Shown piece by piece: positions 16,039 to 23,231 of a stretch of DNA of 24,700 nt. The notes beneath the pieces are model-generated. The model was not told the origin of the DNA. It saw nothing but the letters and a program-made list of their open reading frames with translations, and ran no database searches. Every line of letters starts with the position of its first letter. The first letter of the stretch is position 1. This stretch comes from Mariprofundaceae bacterium (lineage in GTDB: Bacteria > Pseudomonadota > Zetaproteobacteria > Mariprofundales > Mariprofundaceae): NCBI GenBank assembly GCA_030950825.1, contig JAUZQT010000020.1, forward strand, positions 1-24,700, given 5' to 3'. Position numbers and translations under genes: made by a program.

Positions 16039-16994
16039 GATAACTCAGCTTCATAGGCTTCAACAATGCTTTCAACGAGCTGGTGACGTATCACATCGTG
16101 GCTGCTCAACTGGCAAACACCAATGGCTTTAACATCACGCAATACTGTTAAAGCATGCAGCAAACCGCTTTGCTGGTGGTTGGGCAAATCAATTTGCGTG
16201 GCATCGCCTGTGACCACCATTTTGGAAGAAAAGCCAAGGCGAGTAAGAAACATCTTCATTTGTGTGCGGGTGGTATTTTGTGCTTCATCAAGAATGACAA
16301 AAGCGTCATTTAAGGTGCGTCCACGCATATATGCCAGCGGCGCAATTTCAATCAGCCCCTGTTCCATCAAGGTGTTCATTTTTTCAACACCGAGCATGTC
16401 CGTCAAGGCATCAAATAACGGGCGCAAATAGGGATCAACTTTTTGTTGCAGATCACCAGGTAAAAAACCAAGTTTTTCTCCCGCTTCAACAGCGGGGCGT
16501 GTGAGGATAATTCGTTCAACTTGGTGGCTGCTAAGTGCAACCACTGCTGCGGCAACAGCAAGGTATGTTTTCCCGCAACCAGCAGGACCCACTGCAATGG
16601 TAAGCGTTTGATCTTGCATGATTTGCAAGTAGCGCCGTTGATTGGGGGTTTTGCCCTGCACATTGCGTCGACCAGCTTTGAGGATGATATTTCTCTGTTC
16701 TTTTTCACCCTCCTGTAAAGCTTGATTGCGGTGCTCGCGAAGCAATAATTCAATTCTCGCTGGGGGCGGCGTTGTCGTTTGGGCGATGTAGGCAAGTTTT
16801 TGCAAAACATTTCGAGCAATTAGGGCATTATCACCTTGAATATGCCAAGCTGCAGCTTGGCCTGACAATTGAATATTCAAAGCCTCTTCAATGCGTTTTA
16901 ATGTTTGGTTGTTGGCTCCACATAGATTATTTAACATTTGCGGTGTTAAGTTTGGAAGGTCGAGTCTGATGTTAGGCAAGAATAAGTACTCCAT
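16035..16994 (-). CDS. phoH: PhoH-like ATPase (YbeZ)
   Basis: This 319-aa cytosolic P-loop ATPase of the PhoH/YbeZ family is a putative RNA helicase-like partner of YbeY. After an N-terminal KH-like region, the ATPase carries Walker A GPAGCGKT (136-143) and Walker B FVILDEAQN. TRPAVEAGEKLGFLPGD, YMRGRTLNDAF and VTGDATQIDLP are also present, all family hallmarks. I chose ATG 16994 because the protein is conserved from MEYLFLPN. The frame remains open 54 codons further, but that stretch is Lys/Cys-rich and lies antisense-free inside miaB without family support. The first 23 bases overlap the 3' end of miaB, and the stop overlaps ybeY. Confidence 0.94.
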   Translation of the reverse strand: MEYLFLPNIRLDLPNLTPQMLNNLCGANNQTLKRIEEALNIQLSGQAAAWHIQGDNALIARNVLQKLAYIAQTTTPPPARIELLLREHRNQALQEGEKEQRNIILKAGRRNVQGKTPNQRRYLQIMQDQTLTIAVGPAGCGKTYLAVAAAVVALSSHQVERIILTRPAVEAGEKLGFLPGDLQQKVDPYLRPLFDALTDMLGVEKMNTLMEQGLIEIAPLAYMRGRTLNDAFVILDEAQNTTRTQMKMFLTRLGFSSKMVVTGDATQIDLPNHQQSGLLHALTVLRDVKAIGVCQLSSHDVIRHQLVESIVEAYEAELS

Positions 16995-18351
16995 GCAGTG
17001 ATTGGCCGTAAGCCTCAGTAATACGCACGGGCATGATTTGACCAATTTGACGTACTTGGCCTTTAAAATGCACGATTCGATAGTCTGCTGTTCGCCCCTG
17101 CATTTCACCTTCTTTTTTACTTTCTTTTTCAACCAACACTTCAACGGCACGGCCAATTTGCTTGACCATGGCTTGCCGTGTCTGCAAGCGCGTTAATTCG
17201 AGCAAGCGCTGCAAGCGTTCGTTTTTGATCGCTTCAGGCACATTATCTTCTGATTGTGCAGCAGGTGTGCCTGGACGCGGTGAATATTTAAAACAATAAG
17301 AAAAGTCATAATTGACACGGCGCACCAGATCGAGCGTCGCTTCAAAGTCTTCCTCGGTTTCACCCGGGTAGCCCACAATAAAGTCTGATGATAATGCGAT
17401 ATCGGGGCAGTATTTGCGTAAACTTTCAATAAGCGGAAAATAATCATCCCGGTTATGGCCACGGTGCATAGCTTTGAGGATTGCATTCGAACCTGATTGA
17501 ACAGGCAAATGCAAATAAGGCATTAAAACAGGGATATCACCAAAAGCGGCGGCCATTTCTTCCGTCATTTCCATGGGGTGGGAGGTGCTAAAACGCAGGC
17601 GTTTAAGTCCATCAAGCTTGGCAACGGCATACAACAGCATGGTGAAATCCCACTCATCACCATCTTTGCTCAAACCGCGATAAGCATTAACATTTTGCCC
17701 TAAAAGACTGATTTCAGTGGTGCCTGTAGCCAATAGTTTGCCGCACTCTTCCAGCACATCTTCAACAGGCCGTGATAATTCCGAGCCGCGCGTATAAGGC
17801 ACAACGCAGAATGTGCAAAATTTATCGCAGCCCTCCATGATGGTCACAAAACCTGATAAACCATTACCTTTTGGCGCAGGTAAATGGTCAAACTTTTCAA
17901 TTTCTGGCATATCAGTATCAGTGACTTGGACGCGATCACGGCGGATCTTATGAATCATTTCAGGTAGTTTATGATAGGTCTGTGGGCCAAATACCGCATC
18001 CACATAAGGCGCACGTTGCTGAATGCGTTTACCTTCCTGCTGACCCACGCAGCCACCCACACCAATAATCATACTGGGGCGCTTTTCCTTTAATTTACGA
18101 TAACGCCCCAGCTCAGAATACACCTTGTCTTCAGCCTTTTCACGAATAGAGCAGGTATTCATCAATATCACATCGGCATCTTCAGGGCTGGCGACTAGGC
18201 GCATACCATAGGCTTCTTGCATCAGATCCAGCATACGTGATGAGTCGTATTCGTTCATCTGACAGCCGTAGGTTTTGATAAAAAGGGTGTCAAGTGATGT
18301 TGGGGGCGATTTTTTCAGCTTCATAGAACGGCGAATGTTAGAAGTGCGCAT
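16972..18351 (-). CDS. miaB: tRNA-2-methylthio-N6-isopentenyladenosine synthase MiaB
   Basis: MiaB is a radical-SAM enzyme that methylthiolates i6A37 of tRNAs. The 459 aa comprise three parts. The N-terminal UPF0004 domain has auxiliary Fe-S cysteines C30, C67 and C101. The radical-SAM core has C175-x3-C179-x2-C182 (EGCDKFCTFCVVPYTRG). The C-terminal TRAM domain covers about residues 390-455. The start may be at 18351 or at the ATG nine codons later; neither has a strong Shine-Dalgarno. It is the first gene of the long leftward train and would be read from the promoter proposed at 18363-18390. Confidence 0.96.
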   Translation of the reverse strand: MRTSNIRRSMKLKKSPPTSLDTLFIKTYGCQMNEYDSSRMLDLMQEAYGMRLVASPEDADVILMNTCSIREKAEDKVYSELGRYRKLKEKRPSMIIGVGGCVGQQEGKRIQQRAPYVDAVFGPQTYHKLPEMIHKIRRDRVQVTDTDMPEIEKFDHLPAPKGNGLSGFVTIMEGCDKFCTFCVVPYTRGSELSRPVEDVLEECGKLLATGTTEISLLGQNVNAYRGLSKDGDEWDFTMLLYAVAKLDGLKRLRFSTSHPMEMTEEMAAAFGDIPVLMPYLHLPVQSGSNAILKAMHRGHNRDDYFPLIESLRKYCPDIALSSDFIVGYPGETEEDFEATLDLVRRVNYDFSYCFKYSPRPGTPAAQSEDNVPEAIKNERLQRLLELTRLQTRQAMVKQIGRAVEVLVEKESKKEGEMQGRTADYRIVHFKGQVRQIGQIMPVRITEAYGQSLHGVLILA

Positions 18352-18362
18352 CTACGATGTCG

Positions 18363-18390
18363 AATATATTGCATAATATGTGAATTTCAA
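18363..18390 (-). promoter_or_regulatory. Probable promoter for the miaB operon
   Basis: On the minus strand a -35 TTGAAA (18385-18390) and a -10 TATATT (18363-18368) are separated by 16 nt, each one base from the sigma-70 consensus. The -35 directly abuts the 18-bp repeat at 18391. The -10 ends only 12 nt before the listed ATG, which would favour the downstream ATG as the real start. Seen by eye only. Confidence 0.4.
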
Positions 18391-18412
18391 CCCGCATTAT
18401 TCACAAATACTG
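18391..18412. repeat. Island-edge direct repeat, copy 1
   Basis: CCCGCATTATTCACAAAT is followed by one variable base and CTG; the same arrangement occurs at 20542-20563 in direct orientation. Seven-base arms TGTGAAT (18379-18385) and ATTCACA (18399-18405) form a small palindrome across its left edge. The 94 bp after it (to 18506) are GC-richer, with several short palindromes but no ORF. Confidence 0.6.
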
Positions 18413-18506
18413 GGCCTGCCTGTGTGTGCCATAGGTCGACTGGCAGTACTCCGTACGGGCCTATATGTGCGATGCTGTGGAAGGGGGTGCTAGGAGGCTG
18501 TCCCGA

Positions 18507-18944
18507 TTATGTATCATTACCACTTCGTGCTTGTTTTGCTATACGCCAATGAAAATTAAAAATAATTGATGCAATTAAAATAACAATTATAGATCTAACA
18601 ATACTCATAATTGACTCTTCTTTTAATCGTTCAGTTTCTAATTTTTCAAACAGCTTCTGATCTTCTTGGAGCTGCCAATTAATTTTAGCATTACTCTCCA
18701 TTGCCTCTGAACTAGCAGTTTCTGGTAATGGTTGCACTGGAAGTGGCTGATCTGGGAATATAGGAGCTGTCATAATGTCACTCTGACTAAAAACTGGTGG
18801 ATAATGCAGGCGCGAAGAATTAATTGTCGATGGAAATGATATTTCAACAAGGCTATATAAAAATATTCCACAGAATATACTTAAGCAACTTATTGAAACA
18901 AAGCATACAGATAAAGCGTAGACTTCCAGAAAGCGATTATTCAT
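18507..18944 (-). CDS. Small membrane protein, two TM segments
   Basis: I do not recognise a named family. Starting at the ATG at 18944 the protein is 145 aa. A first TM helix (about residues 8-33, VYALSVCFVSISCLSIFCGI) is followed by a Pro/Ser-rich external loop with QPLPVQPLPE. A short charged helical stretch (QEDQKLFEKLETERLKEES) and a second TM helix near the C-terminus (IVRSIIVILIASIIFNFHW) complete it. The frame is open 44 codons further upstream, but that part is basic and crosses odd repeat-like DNA, so I left it out. Base composition is lower in GC than the flanking housekeeping genes. It is the only intact leftward gene in the repeat-bounded island. Confidence 0.6.
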   Translation of the reverse strand: MNNRFLEVYALSVCFVSISCLSIFCGIFLYSLVEISFPSTINSSRLHYPPVFSQSDIMTAPIFPDQPLPVQPLPETASSEAMESNAKINWQLQEDQKLFEKLETERLKEESIMSIVRSIIVILIASIIFNFHWRIAKQARSGNDT

Positions 18945-19071
18945 TTTGAAATTTCTCTGTACATACTCTGGGAGCTTATCTGAATTGATAACTTTTAAAA
19001 GTACTAGCCGACGGCAAGGGTGTAAGGTTACCCTCCCCTGCTTCACCCTGAAAGGATAGGCTTCACTTCTA

Positions 19072-19215
19072 TGCAAGCGTTTGTGCGTGCAGAGTGTAAG
19101 ATATTGGTTTACATGGCGTATTGAAAAAACACGTAGTCACCTTATTGGTAATGAGTGCTTTTTCAATAGTCCAAGTGAATCAAGAGCTTGCGCTATGTAT
19201 GAGCAAACGCTTGCA
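19072..19215. repeat. 144-bp nested foldback element
   Basis: The outer ends are perfect 12-bp inverted repeats: TGCAAGCGTTTG at 19072-19083 and its complement at 19204-19215. Nested inside is a 14-bp pair matching at 13 of 14 bases (TATTGAAAAAACAC with GTGCTTTTTCAATA), and the stretches between show partial complementarity. The gap 18945-19311 contains nothing else I can call, apart from a TATAAT-like -10 at 19230-19235 without a good -35. Confidence 0.6.
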
Positions 19216-19311
19216 GGATCTAGGTTTTATATAATTCAGGTGTAACATACACGATGTGTGTTTGAGTGCATTTTTTACCGAAGACAATCAGACAAATCAG
19301 GAGTATCTATT

Positions 19312-19764
19312 ATGTATAAACTTATTGTGTTATCCCTTCTTTTAGTGCCTTTATCCGCGTGTATGTCCACATTAAGTGGTGACAGCTATTCAAGAGAAGA
19401 AGCCCGCGCGGTTCATCAAATTGAATTCGCTATTGTTGAAGGCATCCGCCCTGTTGTACTTGAAGGAACCAAAACCCCAATTGGTGGAGCTGTTGGTGGT
19501 GTTCTTGGTGGTATCGCTGGTAGTAGTGTGGGCGGAGGTCGTGGTCAAGCAGCTGGTGCAGTGGTTGGTGCTACTGTCGGTGCCATTGCAGGAGCTATTG
19601 CTGAGGAGAGGGCAACGCGCAAACAGGCAGATGAAATTACCTTGCGAAAAGAAAACGGCCAAATCATCTCCCTTGTGCAAGAGCGCAGCGAAAATATTCA
19701 ATTTAATATTGGTGACCGGGTACGTATTTTGCGTAGCAATGGTATTTTACGGGTAGCTCCTTGA
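19312..19764 (+). CDS. Glycine-zipper outer-membrane lipoprotein
   Basis: The 150-aa protein has a lipoprotein signal peptide ending in lipobox LSAC, with C17 the lipidated residue. There is then a glycine-zipper 2TM domain (about residues 58-105) rich in GG/G-x-x-x-G repeats (GGAVGGVLGGIAGSSVGGG...AGAVVGATVGAIAGA). The C-terminal part (KENGQIISLVQERSENIQFNIGDRVRIL) resembles SlyB and the rickettsial 17-kDa antigen family. It is probably an envelope stress or integrity lipoprotein; the exact role is unknown. AGGAG (19299-19303) precedes the ATG by 8 nt. It lies inside the repeat-bounded island. Confidence 0.85.
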   Translation: MYKLIVLSLLLVPLSACMSTLSGDSYSREEARAVHQIEFAIVEGIRPVVLEGTKTPIGGAVGGVLGGIAGSSVGGGRGQAAGAVVGATVGAIAGAIAEERATRKQADEITLRKENGQIISLVQERSENIQFNIGDRVRILRSNGILRVAP

Positions 19765-20541
19765 GTGACTGCTGCGAATCGTCGCCAGCTTCACCACCTA
19801 CGTGCATTGGTCTGCCATGGCATGAGTAGGTTTGGCGACGTTTAAAACATACGATTTTTTGATTATATTGCTACCTCTGATAATGATGAGAAGCGTCGCA
19901 TGGCACATATGTTTGCCATACAAATATGGTACGCCACTGCCATCCAACATCGACCCAAGCCGTTGTCTCAATTGCAGCACAATGACTTGTGTTTGTGTGG
20001 CTCGGGTAAGAAGTATAAACAATGCTGCATGCATATAATTCCTTTAAGTATTTCATTTTTTCCTTCAGAACTTCTGACACACCATTTGCTTGAAGCTATT
20101 TAAGCTATTTCTCAGAAATATTTAAAGCAAGTTTGGCAATACCTTCCACATGAGCATCTGGCCTTTACCGCTGATCAATGGTGTAAAGAAAATAAGCGTT
20201 TGGCTGAATGTGGCCTATTGATGCCATACCCTGACAAAACATTGCAATCATCTGCGCTACAGCGCCAGTGCTGCATATTGGCAGATAAGGACAAGCTAAA
20301 TGAGGCTTGGGCATGTTTCCAAAGAGCACAGCGTTTGGATCCCAATAATATTTCTTTAAGCTATTCAGGTTAGAAATGCTGCTACTCATGCAACAAGGAA
20401 AAACAGAATAAATGCAACTGCGTGGCAATTATTGGGTAAAATGATTAAGTCGCATGAATAGTGATGGTGAGTTGGATGAATTAATTGATGTGATTCAACA
20501 AATGGGTACTGCGACACCCGATAACATGGGTGCTTTGTTAG
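19765..20541 (+). pseudogene. Decayed SEC-C/TPR-type gene
   Basis: One frame, starting with the GTG directly after the lipoprotein stop, reads as a coherent protein to about 20370 but is broken by TAA at 19843 and TAA at 20101. A zinc-binding SEC-C motif (NDLCLCGSGKKYKQCC) sits in the middle, and a TPR-like helix (DKLNEAWACFQRAQRLDPNN) near 20285-20350. After 20370 the protein-like sequence continues in another frame (LEMLLLMQQGKTE, later DELIDVIQQMG and PDNMGALL) with more stops, and ends exactly at the repeat at 20542. The stop at 20101 arises from an in-frame 9-bp tandem duplication (GCTATTTAA next to GCTATTTCT). Intact relatives often have SEC-C plus TPRs; function is unknown. An intact short piece, 19900-20103, might still be translated. 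Confidence 0.7.
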
Positions 20542-20563
20542 CCCGCATTATTCACAAATGCTG
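20542..20563. repeat. Island-edge direct repeat, copy 2
   Basis: CCCGCATTATTCACAAAT plus one variable base plus CTG is identical to 18391-18412 apart from the variable base, in the same orientation, and is followed by a TG-rich run. It marks the point where the SEC-C pseudogene stops making sense and lies 70 bp before cobT. Confidence 0.6.
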
Positions 20564-20634
20564 TTGTGTGTGTGTGGCGTTTGTGGGCGCGGACATCTCC
20601 ATAACCCTATGAGCGTAAAAGGAAGTGAAAGTAT

Positions 20635-21663
20635 ATGAGTGTGGCAAAGGTTGATATTGGAGTCCAAGAAAAGGCACGAAAACACCAGGATCACTTAACC
20701 AAACCCCAAGGTTCTTTGGGTCGGTTGGAAGATATTGCTTGCTGGTTTGCGGCACGGCAAGGTAAAACGATTCCTGATATATTACAGCCCCATATTTGTG
20801 TGTTTGCTGGAGATCACGGTGTGGTGGAAGCGGGTGTTTCTGCTTTTCCATCGGTGGTAACGGGTGAGATGCTAAAAAACTTTGCGGCAGGTGGTGCGGC
20901 CATCAATATCTTGGCAAAGCAGTGTGGCGCGACGTTAAGTGTTGTTGATGTTGGTGTGCAAGCTGATGTGTCGGGTTTGAAAGGTATTGTGCATGCTAAG
21001 GTGCGTGCTGGAACAGGTAATATTATCAAGGAACCTGCCATGAAAGAATGGGAATATTGGCAAGCTGTCGGTGTGGGAAAAGCGCAAGCAGAGCTGGCGA
21101 TTGCCAATGGTGCCAATGTATTGATTGCGGGTGAAATGGGTATTGGCAATACCACGGCAAGTGCGGCTTTGATTTGTGAGTTGACATTGCTTGCACCTGA
21201 AAAAGTTGTGGGGCGAGGCACAGGCATTGATGATGCCGCTTATGATTTGAAGGTAAGTGCTGTTCGGCGTGCCTTACAACGTGCTCAGATGACACCTTCA
21301 AAGTATGCCATGCGAGAGTTAGGCGGCCTAGAAATTGCTGCTATGGCAGGCTTTTATCGTGCCGCTGCTCATTTTGGGGTGCCAATCCTGTTGGATGGGT
21401 TTATTTCGGCAGCCGCAGCTTTGGTTACTGCGGCTTGGGATGCACGTATTGTTGGCTGGATGCTGGCAAGCCATGTATCACAAGAACAAGGTCATATGTT
21501 GGCATTGCAGGCGCTTGGTCTGGAACCGTTGTTGGATATGCATATGCGCTTGGGTGAAGGAAGTGGTGCGGCGTTAAGCCTGCCGTTGCTGCAATCTGCC
21601 ATTGCTTTGCATCGGGGCATGGCAAGCTTTGAATCGGCAGGAGTTTCGAATGGAAATGATTGA
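20635..21663 (+). CDS. cobT: Nicotinate-nucleotide-dimethylbenzimidazole phosphoribosyltransferase
   Basis: CobT makes alpha-ribazole phosphate from dimethylbenzimidazole and nicotinate mononucleotide, for the lower ligand of cobalamin. The 342-aa protein carries the family motifs TKPQGSLGRLE, VFAGDHGVVEAGVSAFP, NFAAGGAAIN, GEMGIGNTTASAA, GRGTGID and LDGFIS. The catalytic glutamate is E308 in RLGEGSGAALS. A GGAAG-type Shine-Dalgarno lies about 9 nt upstream. A nine-codon ORF (20609-20638) overlaps the ATG and could couple its translation. It overlaps cobC by 14 bp. I see no cobalamin riboswitch upstream. Confidence 0.96.
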   Translation: MSVAKVDIGVQEKARKHQDHLTKPQGSLGRLEDIACWFAARQGKTIPDILQPHICVFAGDHGVVEAGVSAFPSVVTGEMLKNFAAGGAAINILAKQCGATLSVVDVGVQADVSGLKGIVHAKVRAGTGNIIKEPAMKEWEYWQAVGVGKAQAELAIANGANVLIAGEMGIGNTTASAALICELTLLAPEKVVGRGTGIDDAAYDLKVSAVRRALQRAQMTPSKYAMRELGGLEIAAMAGFYRAAAHFGVPILLDGFISAAAALVTAAWDARIVGWMLASHVSQEQGHMLALQALGLEPLLDMHMRLGEGSGAALSLPLLQSAIALHRGMASFESAGVSNGND

Positions 21664-22240
21664 GGCAATCACCGTGGATTTGATTCGCCATGGCGAGGTG
21701 TCTGGGCGCAAACATGTGGCTAGAGGAAGCACCGATAGACCGCTATCGGATGAGGGTTGGCAGCAGATGCAGGCAGTCAAAGATGCCATTGGTCAAGTAG
21801 ACCAGATCGCCACATCACCTTTAAAGCGCTGCCGTTTGTTTGCTGAATCTTGTGATGAGCCGATGTTCCTATTGCCTGCCATGCAAGAAATTGATTTTGG
21901 TGATTGGGAGGATAAATCAGCTGATGAAATCGATGATCAAGCCTTGCTACATTGTTTTTTCAATAAACCCATTCATTTCCAAGCTCCCAATGGCGAAGCT
22001 TTTGATGTGTTTTCGCAGCGTGTGGTTGAAGCATGGCAAACTTGGCTGGATACGGGAACAGAACAACATCGAATCTTATTGGCGCACGGCTGTGTTATCC
22101 GTGTTTTGCTGGCGCATATCTTGGCGATACCCCATGAAAATTTTTGGAGCCTTGTCATTGATACAGCAAGCTGGACGCGGGTATCGTGTTTGCAAGGCGA
22201 GAAACCGCGCGTGATGTTCATCAATCGTTCGGCAGGCTGA
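21650..22240 (+). CDS. cobC: Histidine phosphatase, probable alpha-ribazole phosphatase
   Basis: The 196-aa member of the histidine phosphatase (phosphoglycerate mutase-like) superfamily has the phosphohistidine motif LIRHGEV near residue 12, the partner arginine in TSPLKRCRLFAE, EIDFGDWED, and the second catalytic histidine in LLAHGCVIRVLL. Overlap with cobT points to alpha-ribazole-5'-phosphate dephosphorylation, the step after CobT. The start is chosen for AGGAG at 21639-21643, 6 nt upstream; an ATG two codons later is also possible. Without the cobT context only the superfamily could be named. Confidence 0.85.
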   Translation: MEMIEAITVDLIRHGEVSGRKHVARGSTDRPLSDEGWQQMQAVKDAIGQVDQIATSPLKRCRLFAESCDEPMFLLPAMQEIDFGDWEDKSADEIDDQALLHCFFNKPIHFQAPNGEAFDVFSQRVVEAWQTWLDTGTEQHRILLAHGCVIRVLLAHILAIPHENFWSLVIDTASWTRVSCLQGEKPRVMFINRSAG

Positions 22241-22265
22241 TATGCTTAGAAAATCGTGTAGTTCG

Positions 22266-23141
22266 TTAATTTCCCATGCGAATACGTGGACGGAAGCGTG
22301 GTCTTTCTTCAACTGGGGAAGTGCTTTTTTCAGGCTCGGCAATATTGCTCATTTGTAGTTTTACTTCTTCGGATGTGTCTTCATCGGCCCAGTCCTCTTC
22401 GTTGTCTAAGTTATCGCCCCAATCATCTTCGTTTTCGAAGTCATCAGTGCTACTTGTGGGCGGGTTGCCATCATAGATTTGGTAATCTCTGAGCTGTCGC
22501 CATGCTTCGCGAGTAAACAAATAAGGATCCAGAGCCATTTCATCTCGCATATCCGAGGCTTCCAGTAGTTGGGAGCGGCGATCGATATACTTGAGTGCTG
22601 TTAAGGGGATAGTTATTTGCGGTACGGCAGCTAGCGACAACCAAAACAATGGGTCTGTCGCTGTCGCGGTGATAAATCCAGGCGTGTTGCGCATTGAGTT
22701 TGGACCAAGAAAGGGGTAAACAATGTAAGCGCCTCGATCAACACCCCATGTAGCCAGTGTTTGTCCAAAATCTTCGTTGTGTTTTTCAAAGCCCAGTGAG
22801 CTTGCAACATCAGCCAGCCCCACCACACCAATGGATGAGTTAATAATAAAACGAGCAAAATCTTCAAATCCTTGCTTTGTTTTACCTTGTAAAAAGCCAT
22901 TTAGGACAGTATTTAAATAGGTTGCATTGTCATAAAAGTTTGAGATTATCGAGCGCACATCTTTGCTGGTAACAGCTTGATATCCTTTGGCAATTGGTTT
23001 TAAACTGATGTTGTCAATGGTGTTGTTGAGCGCTTCGGTTCCACGGTTTACCTTTATTAGAGGGTCAAAATCATTGTGCACTGTGGCGCAGCTGGGTAAA
23101 ACAACCAGCAACAGCATGATAAGTAGTAGGTAGCGTTTCAT
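22266..23141 (-). CDS. mlaA: MlaA/VacJ-family outer-membrane lipoprotein
   Basis: MlaA removes mislocalised phospholipids from the outer leaflet of the outer membrane and hands them to the Mla pathway. Starting at 23141 the protein is 291 aa, with a lipobox LPSC (C18). The MlaA domain follows (about residues 25-225): DPLIKVNRGTEALNNTID, VLNGFLQGK, RFIINSSIGVVGLADVA, EDFGQTLATWGVDRGAYIVYPFLGP. The tail, about 50-60 residues, is strongly acidic (NEEDWADEDTSEE) before a basic end RFRPRIRMGN and goes beyond the core domain. The other mla genes are not in this window. It converges with cobC over 25 bp. No clear Shine-Dalgarno is seen. Confidence 0.93.
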   Translation of the reverse strand: MKRYLLLIMLLLVVLPSCATVHNDFDPLIKVNRGTEALNNTIDNISLKPIAKGYQAVTSKDVRSIISNFYDNATYLNTVLNGFLQGKTKQGFEDFARFIINSSIGVVGLADVASSLGFEKHNEDFGQTLATWGVDRGAYIVYPFLGPNSMRNTPGFITATATDPLFWLSLAAVPQITIPLTALKYIDRRSQLLEASDMRDEMALDPYLFTREAWRQLRDYQIYDGNPPTSSTDDFENEDDWGDNLDNEEDWADEDTSEEVKLQMSNIAEPEKSTSPVEERPRFRPRIRMGN

Positions 23142-23179
23142 CGGCGTTAGTATGGAATCGTAGATAGTATTGGCAAGCC

Positions 23180-23219
23180 TAAGGAACGTTAATGATAGGA
23201 AAGGCATTATTAAATAATT
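23180..23219. repeat. Possible relic of the foldback-end sequence
   Basis: TAAGGAACGTTAAT at 23180-23193 matches the left end of the foldback at 24211 at 13 of 14 bases. ATTAAATAAT follows after a 15-nt interruption, as if the end had been split. The two sit on either side of the bicupin gene in direct orientation. It may be chance; the match is short. Confidence 0.3.
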
Positions 23220-23231
23220 TTTAGGGTGTTG

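Noticed and set aside
16995..17156. 54-residue extension of PhoH
   Set aside because: Lys/Cys-rich, lies inside miaB, and the family begins at MEYLFLPN.
18413..18506. Possible small RNA or tRNA
   Set aside because: Short palindromes (GTAC-TCC-GTAC, ATAGG/CCTAT) are present, but no cloverleaf, promoter or terminator.
18945..19076. 44-residue extension of the two-TM protein
   Set aside because: Basic, without hydrophobic signal, and touches the foldback element; the later ATG directly precedes the first TM helix.
19376..19756. Hydrophobic ORF in another frame over the lipoprotein gene
   Set aside because: It arises from reading the glycine-zipper repeats out of frame; the lipobox frame has a good Shine-Dalgarno.
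18391..20563. CRISPR array or tandem repeat array
   Set aside because: Only two copies of the repeat, 2.1 kb apart, without regular spacers.
20564..20634. Cobalamin riboswitch before cobT
   Set aside because: No B12-box-like sequence, and the available leader is too short and follows pseudogene and repeat DNA.
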